From contig JAMDHS010000015.1 of the NCBI GenBank assembly GCA_029717555.1, forward strand, positions 186,001 to 250,000: a stretch of DNA of 64,000 nt, in the 5' to 3' direction. Positions 57,639 to 64,000 of the stretch are shown here, one piece after another; the first letter of the stretch is position 1; the number at the start of each line of letters is the position of its first letter. Origin of the DNA: Peribolospora baueri (taxonomy: Eukaryota > Basidiomycota > Peribolosporomycetes > Peribolosporales > Peribolosporaceae). A program made the position numbers and the translations under genes. The notes beneath the pieces were generated by a model that was not told the origin of the DNA, made no database searches, and worked only from the letters and a program-made list of their open reading frames with translations.

Positions 57639-60600
57639 ATGGCCACCTCCATGCAGTTCGGTCCGGAGTGGATGCGCAAGGCCCCCAAGGCCGCGTCCGC
57701 CAACTCCGCGGATCACCCAACGCCTGCCGCACCCGCCGGAAGGCATCCCAGCGGCGACTCCACATCCTCCTCTCGCGTTGCCGGGTTGCCCGGCCTCTCT
57801 CTATCCGGCCCTTCGCCAGCCGTGGCCAGCTCTGCGCTCCTCTCTCCCGGCGTGACTTCTTACTCCAGCGTCGTCGCCCATTCCGCCGACGGTGAACGTG
57901 GGGGTTCGACAGGCGCAAACGGTGTCCACTCTGCCGCCGGTGGCCATGCTGGCTCCAGCGCCACCGAGTCGCCGTTCCGCTACACCCGCGACCTCATGCT
58001 CTCCATCTACTCCAACGAGAAGGTGGCCAAGCTACCCCTAGAGTTCGAAAAGCACAAGTACGTCACCAACGAGGAGCCGCTGGTGCCTTTCGGTTTGCAG
58101 GAAATGTCCGATGCGGAAGTCAAGGTGAGTGTGCACCTTCCTTTGTCTATGTATCCTTCCCTTTTCACAATTGTCTTACCTTCGCCTGCTTATCTCACTC
58201 CGTTTCGCTTCCAACCCACCGCAGCTTTTCTCTGGCCCTCTGAATTCCGAAGTCAACCGCCGGCAGCCACCCAACGCCAATGCACCCGATCGATCTCATA
58301 CCCACCCGGGCACACATCACCATAGCCATCATCACGAGAACGTGGGCGGAGAGCGCGGTAGCCATCGTTCTGACCGCGGTGGAGGAGCGGCAGGGGATCG
58401 ATCCGGCTTCCTTCCGCGCACTTCTACCGGCCCCGGCGGTGCGCTTGCTTCTCCCGGAAGGGAGCGCTTCGGAGGTATCACGGGCGGCGTCTTGAGTGGA
58501 GTCGGGCCTCAGAGGAAACGCAAGGACAGCGAACCAGGACAAGGTGCATATCAGAGCGGGACACTAAGAGAAATATATTTGTTGCCCGTGCGGTATTTCT
58601 CACCCTTTCCCTCGTTTGCTACCATCCCATCTTTCAGAGTTCCGACGCGCTTCCCGCACTTCTGAACACGTCAGCAGCCCTACTCCATCGGAAGAGCCTT
58701 CGATACCCGGAGGCTCTTCTGGTGGCTGGCCACGCGGCCTCGCGAATTCCCAGGACGGCTCAGGGGGTCGTTTCCGGCCCAAGTCCGGCAACTTGGTCGG
58801 CGGCCGGGAAGCGGATGCTCCGGAGGGGTGGGGACCCCGTTTCCGGAGGGGTTCGGATAGGGGCGCCAATGTGAACGACAGTGAAGGACTGAGCAGCAAG
58901 TTCCCGGGCTACGAGAAGAAAGTGAGTCATCTTTTCCAACCGAGAACATGTATGCACGTTGTCCGGGGCTGACGAATATGGTACTCGGTCGTGGCATTGT
59001 TTTAGCGCGAAAGGCAAGGCAACTGGGCCAACTTCGACTCTTGGAGCCGACGCGGCCCATCAGGTGCCATTTCAGCTGGGGCTGTCGGCCAACCAGACGA
59101 CACTAACGCTGGCGCTCGGGAAGATGGTCCAACCTCTGCGCTAGCTGAACAGCCCTCACAGCGGCCGCTCGCCAGCGAACATCAGCCTATCGATGGTATC
59201 CAGGAAGAGGCTCAGGTCGAACGCGAGGAGGACCACGACCGCGAGCAGTCGTTGCAGCAGAACGCCGATCCGGACTTGTCGCATCACGTCACCTCTGTTC
59301 TAGGCTCTTTGGCCCTGGACGATGAGGCCGACCCAGTCCATGACTCGATGCTCTCGACCTCGGCTCCTGCGGAGGAGTCCAGGCCCGATTCGTCCCCTTG
59401 GTCTCCAGATCGGCAAATGTGGTTCTATCGCGACCCTTCGGGTCAGGTGCAGGGTAAGTGCTACCGATCTAGCCACATTGCTCTCCAAACGTGTCGCGGG
59501 AAAGCCTGACGAGGTCTCGTCCGTCTCCTGTCGACGCCTCAGGTCCTTTCAATGCCATCTCGATGCAGGAATGGTACCGCCAGAGCTACTTCACTGATGA
59601 CCTCATGGTCAAGCCGCAGGAAGCGGCCGACTTTGCTCCGCTTGGCGAGGTCATCCGGGCCATCGGGGACGTTGTCAATCCCTTTCTCGTCCCGTCCCCG
59701 AGTTCTCTGGCGTTGAGATACTCGTCCGCCGCGGCCGCTTCGCATTCTCCTCTCTCCCGCCTTCCTCCGTCTTCTCAACCTTCGCAGCTCGACTTCATTG
59801 GCAACAGGGCCCCTAGTGGCGGTATGGACTTTGGACGCAGCGCGGCCGCCTTAGCCGGTGGTAACTTTGTTCAGCAGCCCGGATTCGGATTTCCGTTCAG
59901 TGGAGGCCTTTCGCGCGGCTGGGGTGTGGATGCCGGTGCCGTCAGCGGTGGCATGCCGTCGGAGAACGTCGACGTGGCCGCGGCCTTGAGCGCCCGAGCC
60001 TGGCCTGGCGTTGATCTTGGCCTGGGCGGCCCTCATTCGCCAAACCTGTTTGGGCAGCCCGGTCTCAGCGGAGCGTACGGCGGACCGGACAGGAACGTGT
60101 TCGAGCAGCAGCGCTTAGAGAGGCTCAAGCAGGAGGAGTACATCCATCTTCTTCGTCAGCGCGAGCTCCAGGAGCAGCGACAAGCGCAGGCGGTCGCCGT
60201 GGCCGCGGCCGTGTCGAAGGGAGGGTTCCCGAGCGACGCTCTCGCGGGCCTTCCCCTTGAAGGCGTGCGTCGACAGCTCTCGAGTAGCTCTTTGGGTCCG
60301 GTCTCCCCCTTCTTTGAGACGTTCGGATCGCGCACACCTGTGTCCACCGCCCCCTGGTCCCATCAACCCGCTCAAAGCGGCGTTCAAGACCCGGCGGTGC
60401 AGGCTGAAGCCCAGTTGAGCCAGGCTCAGTCGCCTTGGCGCGGGGGACTTCTCGGCGAAAATGGCCAGACTATTCCGGCTATGGAGATCACGTCTCAACC
60501 CCAGCAGCAGGCTGGCACGCCGGCTGCCCCGCATCCTGACCCCGTCGGCACGCCCCGGCGAGGCACTCCTGCTGGCACTCCTGCTCCTAGTTCGCCCATC

Positions 60601-62239
60601 GCCGTTCCTGCTCAGACGACCGAGGAAACGCTGCACGCCGAGGAGGCCTCGGTCGAGCAGAAGGATTCCCGTCCGGATGCGCACGAGGTGTGGCCACAAT
60701 CGCCTGAGCAGCCGGCCGTCTTCGCTTCTGCACCGGAAGGGCAGGTCATGCAGACTGGGTTGGAAGCTCCCGCTGGCAAGGCAGCGCCGATTGCTGGGCA
60801 AAAAGGCTCTGCACCGAAGAAAGCCGCGACGGCTGCTCAGCCCCCGCTCACTCCGACTGGCCGTAAGGGACAGGCCCACGCCACTCAAGGGCAATCGACT
60901 GCTCCTTCGGCCGCCGGTGGCAAGGTCAATGTCGTGTCTCCCGCACAGTTCAACAAGCGCCCTGAAGAGCAGACGACCGCAATTTCGGTCCCCATCTCAT
61001 CGTTGATCCACCCAACCTCAGCAGCTGAAGCGGCCGTCTCTACACCCGTCAGCGCTTCTAAACTCGCACCATGGGCCAAGGACGACGCCGAGCGTCCTGC
61101 CACTCCTTCTGGTCCTTCTCTGCGCGAAATTCAGGAGGCAGAGGCGCATGAGGCGGAGGCTCGCAAAGCAGCTGAGCGTGAACGTTTGGCGGCCATGTCT
61201 AAGCCCACCTCGTCTGGTGTGGACACGGCGCTTCCGACGACTCAGAGCTGGGGTCTGGCCAGCGTTCCCGTCACCGGCGCGGCGACCACGTCTACATCTT
61301 CGACGGCGGCGAGTGCCTCTCCAGCTTGGCAGAAGACGGCGGCGGCGCCGAAGAAGACGCTCGCGGAGATCCAGGAGGAGGAAAGGAAGCGCGCTCAAAA
61401 GGCCAAGGAGCAGCAGGCACATCTCCAAGGCGCCGTCATTGGGCGCAAGGGCTATGCCGACTCTGCCAGCAGGGTCTCCTCTCCTGCCGCTTCTACCGCC
61501 GCTGCCGCTGTCGCCGGGGCGGCCGGCAGCGGTTGGTCGATCGTAGGCTCGGGCGGAAAGGCCACAAATCCCTCCTCTGCCGCAACCGGCCCCGCTGCCG
61601 GCATGATGCGCCAGCCATCAGCGGGCGCGTGGAGCACCGCGGGCGCGGCGAAATCAAACGGCGTCATCGCTGGCTCTACTGCCAGCGCTCAGCAAAAACC
61701 GGCTTCCAAAGTGAAATCGGCCCCCAACGCCCCGAAGCCCGCTGCCGTCGATCCCAACGCACCCGTGCCACCCTCCGCAGAGTTCATCCGTCATTGCAAG
61801 GAGTCACTGAAGGGCCTTACCGGAGTGAACGGTGAGTCATCCTCGGTCGCTCCTACAACTTATGAAGAATTGTATTTTTTGACGCTGACTAGCATCGTCG
61901 GTGGTCTCCCTTTTCTCAGTGGACGAGTTCATTCAAATGCTCCTCTCCTTCCCGCTCGACCCATCACCGACGGTGATGGAGATCATTTCCGACTCTGTTT
62001 ACGCCAACAGCTCAACCCTCGATGGCCGTAGGTTCGCGGCCGACTTTGTCGCGAAACGCAAAGCCGACGCGGCCGCCGTGCGCGCAGCGGCTACCAACGG
62101 TGCCTCCGTCTCTGGTGGTAAATCGTCCAGCGTGGGAGGGGCGAGGACGCTATCTGACGTTGTCAAGCAGCAGCCCAAGCCAGCCGCGGCTAACGACTGG
62201 GGCTTCAAGGTGGTGAACAAGAAGAAGGGCAAGCGCTAG
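57639..62239 (+). CDS. GYF-domain protein (Smy2/GIGYF-like), 1381 residues... 1380+stop
   Basis: Six exons: 57639-58124, 58225-58543, 58638-58921, 59006-59453, 59543-61831, 61920-62239. Phases close and give 1381 residues. The N-terminal part holds FRYTRDLMLSIYSNEKVAKLPLEF, close to the eIF4E/4E-HP-binding YxYxxxxL-type motif of GIGYF/Smy2 proteins. The GYF domain is at about 498-550 (MWFYRDPSGQVQGPFNAISM, then EWYRQSYFTDDLMVK), split by intron 4 after QVQG; it binds Pro-rich PPGL-type ligands. Beyond it is a Gln/Ala/Ser-rich region with coiled coils (QQRLERLKQEEYIHLLRQRE, EIQEEERKRAQKAKEQQAHL). A conserved helical end (FIQMLLSFPLDPSPTVMEII) and the closing WGFKVVNKKKGKR follow. Likely acts in translational repression, mRNA decay or COPII-related transport; which one is not shown by sequence. 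Confidence 0.92.
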
Positions 62240-62541
62240 TCTCCTCGCGTCTTGCGCCCCTCCATCCTTTCCATGTACACATACGTGATCTTCGCGCTGA
62301 GCTGATCTGACCTTGCAACCGAGCGTCCATTCGAACATTGACGTGGTTGCTGTGTACCCCGCCCAGTGATGGTGACGGGCGATGTGACGAGTGATAGCGA
62401 CCGGCTTTTGACGGGTTTATTCGGCCGAAGATAAGCAAAACGCGGGGCCGTATAAATGCTGGTGCCAGTACATCTAGTCGTGTTGTGGCTCTGCGACCCG
62501 TTGCATCTCGCCATACTTTCTCTCCTCGTTGACCTGTCGCT
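62240..62541. other. spacer between the GYF gene and the asparaginase gene
   Basis: 302 bp between two + strand genes; 3' end of one and promoter of the other. No further feature recognised. Confidence 0.5.
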
Positions 62542-64000
62542 ATGCCTCAGCATCCAAGAGACAGCACCGCTACGCTTGTCAGTGAGAAGCCACATCATGG
62601 ACGGTCAAGCTGGTCTGGCGTGAAGGCTCCAGGCAAGCACAGCAGCAACACCCTTAAGAGCCAAAAGGGGTCCCCAGACAAATCTGCCCCTGTTCTCGCC
62701 AGTAGGAGTGTAGAGGCGGGAAGATCTCGCACCTGTGCACAGCATCACTGGATGAAGTGACCCACCCACATACTGGTGTCATCCCGTTCGCATTTTTCCG
62801 TCTGCCCCAGGTCATCCACGGTGGCGCCGGTAGCTGGGATGTCCCAAAGTGAGCTCGTCTGTTCGGTTTTTTTGCCGACGCCGTGACGGACATCTGACAG
62901 CTATGTACTCGCTCCCTTCATCCGGTCTCGCTGTTCTAGCATTCCTCCGAAGCTCCAGGTTGAATACCGAATGGCCCTTCAGCAAGCCTTGCGGCAAGGC
63001 CAAGCCGTCCTCTCCTCTGGAGGTAATGCTTTGGATGCAGTGTGCATGGCAGTGCGTTCCGTGGAGGACTGTGCGCTCTTCAACTCTGGCCATGGCGCAG
63101 TGTTCAACGCTAAGGGGAAGAACGAGCTTGAGGCGAGCGTCATGACCACTAGGCCCCCTGGTACGACGGTGCATGACGCTCGCTCTTCCCCGCTCGAGAG
63201 TGCCGTTCCCGCCTCTCGACGCGCAGCCTCCGTCGCTCTACTGACTCGGACCAAGAATCCCATCCTCCTTGCGCGGGCTCTCTACCTTGACCCGGACGCC
63301 AACCCTCATGTGTGGTTGAGCGGCTTGGAGGCCGAACAGATCGGCTGGGAGAAGGGTTGTGAAAAGGTGGACCCGAGTTACTTCTGGACGGAGAGGAGGT
63401 GGCTGTGAGTGGTGCGGCGCTCTTCTCTTGCCGAAAGAAGTAGAGCTCAATCCCGATCTCGGTTTGGACCTCCAACATTGCAACTTCTTTTGACTCATTC
63501 AGCGAACACCGGCGCGGTCTCGGTCTGCCAGATTACGACGCAGGGCAAAGCCGTCCCTGCTTCTCTGCCGAGCCAGAAGGCGACGACGAGACAAAAGACG
63601 ACTTTGAATTCAATCCAGCTGATTTGCCCCAAGGAACGGTGGGTGCGGTAGCAAGAGACGCGGAGGGTAGAATCGCTTGTGCAACCAGCACCGGCGGATA
63701 CACGAACAAGCTTGGTGAATTAGCTGTGACGAGTCTGGGCGGGAAGACGCGAGAATGGTACACACCTAATTTTGCCTGGATCCTCTTACGTGCCAACTCA
63801 TTCACATATAGTCGGTCGCATCGGTGACACCCCGGCGCCTGGAGCTGGTTTCTGGGCCGAGACTTGGACGACCAAGTGCTGCGATAATCGTTTCAGAAAG
63901 CTACTTAGCAAATTGGGCATCTGCAAGGCTCTCCCTGACCGAGAAGACGGCCTTGGTTTGAGTGGAACTGGAAATGGTGATGTGAGTATCTGCGGTCGGA
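62542..64000 (+). CDS. isoaspartyl peptidase/L-asparaginase-type Ntn hydrolase, 3' end beyond window
   Basis: Self-cleaving threonine hydrolase of the T2 family. Exons seen: 62542-62577, 62811-62848, 62940-63404, 63503-63714, 63812-63981; 295 residues in frame, then a GTGAGT donor at 63982, so the gene continues past the window. Exons 1-2 join as TLVIHGGAGSW, the family N-terminus. The alpha-subunit block SGGNALDAVCMAVRSVEDC and FNSGHGAVFNAKGKNELEAS follow. The autocleavage site and nucleophile are in DLPQGTVGAVARD, Thr225, followed by ACATSTGGYTNKLVGRIGDTP, which carries the substrate-binding residues. The acidic linker before Thr225 is the usual variable loop. It likely hydrolyses L-Asn and beta-aspartyl dipeptides. 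Distinguishing it from a glycosylasparaginase needs the missing end; no signal peptide is visible. Confidence 0.92.

Noticed and set aside
60115-60894. 259-codon minus-strand frame within the GYF gene
   Set aside because: Antisense to a large confirmed exon; Arg/Leu-rich text without motifs.

Overview
This is nuclear DNA of a fungus, and most likely a basidiomycete yeast. The window is GC-rich and gene-dense. Nearly every gene is cut by several short introns (mostly about 75-160 bp) with GTGAGT/GTAAGT donors and pyrimidine-rich CAG/TAG acceptors, and the tracts upstream of start codons are CT-rich. A Pucciniomycotina red-yeast type genome is my best guess; that placement is inference from gene structure and general look, not from a marker. 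I rebuilt exon structures by reading splice sites and checking that the reading phase closes across each junction; 25 protein genes and one tRNA could be resolved this way.

Layout: 0-3.3 kb is poorly resolved (CT-rich non-coding DNA, then a probable multi-exon gene I could not identify). 3.3-12.4 kb holds COX23, mitochondrial ribosomal protein bS16m, nucleoporin NUP57/NUP54, mitochondrial ribosomal protein uL23m and the succinate/fumarate carrier SFC1. 13.8-20.7 kb holds the GPN-loop GTPase NPA3/GPN1, signal peptidase subunit SPC3, Mediator subunit MED7 and ribulose-phosphate epimerase RPE1. 21.4-31.3 kb holds ESF2 and IPI3 (pre-rRNA processing), YOS1 (ER-Golgi), OXA1 (mitochondrial insertase), TFB3 (TFIIH) and ATG12 (autophagy). 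32.1-44.1 kb holds a rhomboid protease with a long disordered N-terminus, LSM6, a beta-carbonic anhydrase, mevalonate kinase ERG12 and an unidentified 976-residue protein with ubiquitin-interacting-motif-like helices. 44.7-64.0 kb holds MCM6, an elongator tRNA-Met(CAT), a 1432-residue class 3 lipase of diacylglycerol lipase type, an RRM plus zinc-knuckle RNA-binding protein, a GYF-domain protein and an asparaginase-type Ntn hydrolase that runs off the right end.

The genes are conserved housekeeping genes with no shared pathway. Nine head-to-head pairs share intergenic regions of 195-745 bp, two of which join genes of related function (COX23/bS16m, ESF2/IPI3). I saw no transposon, LTR element, viral relic, CRISPR array or horizontally acquired cassette. 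The most unusual features are very small exons (13-22 nt) that carry conserved or catalytic residues in RPE1, SFC1, COX23 and the rhomboid gene, the multi-UIM-like unknown protein, and the very large disordered insert in the lipase.
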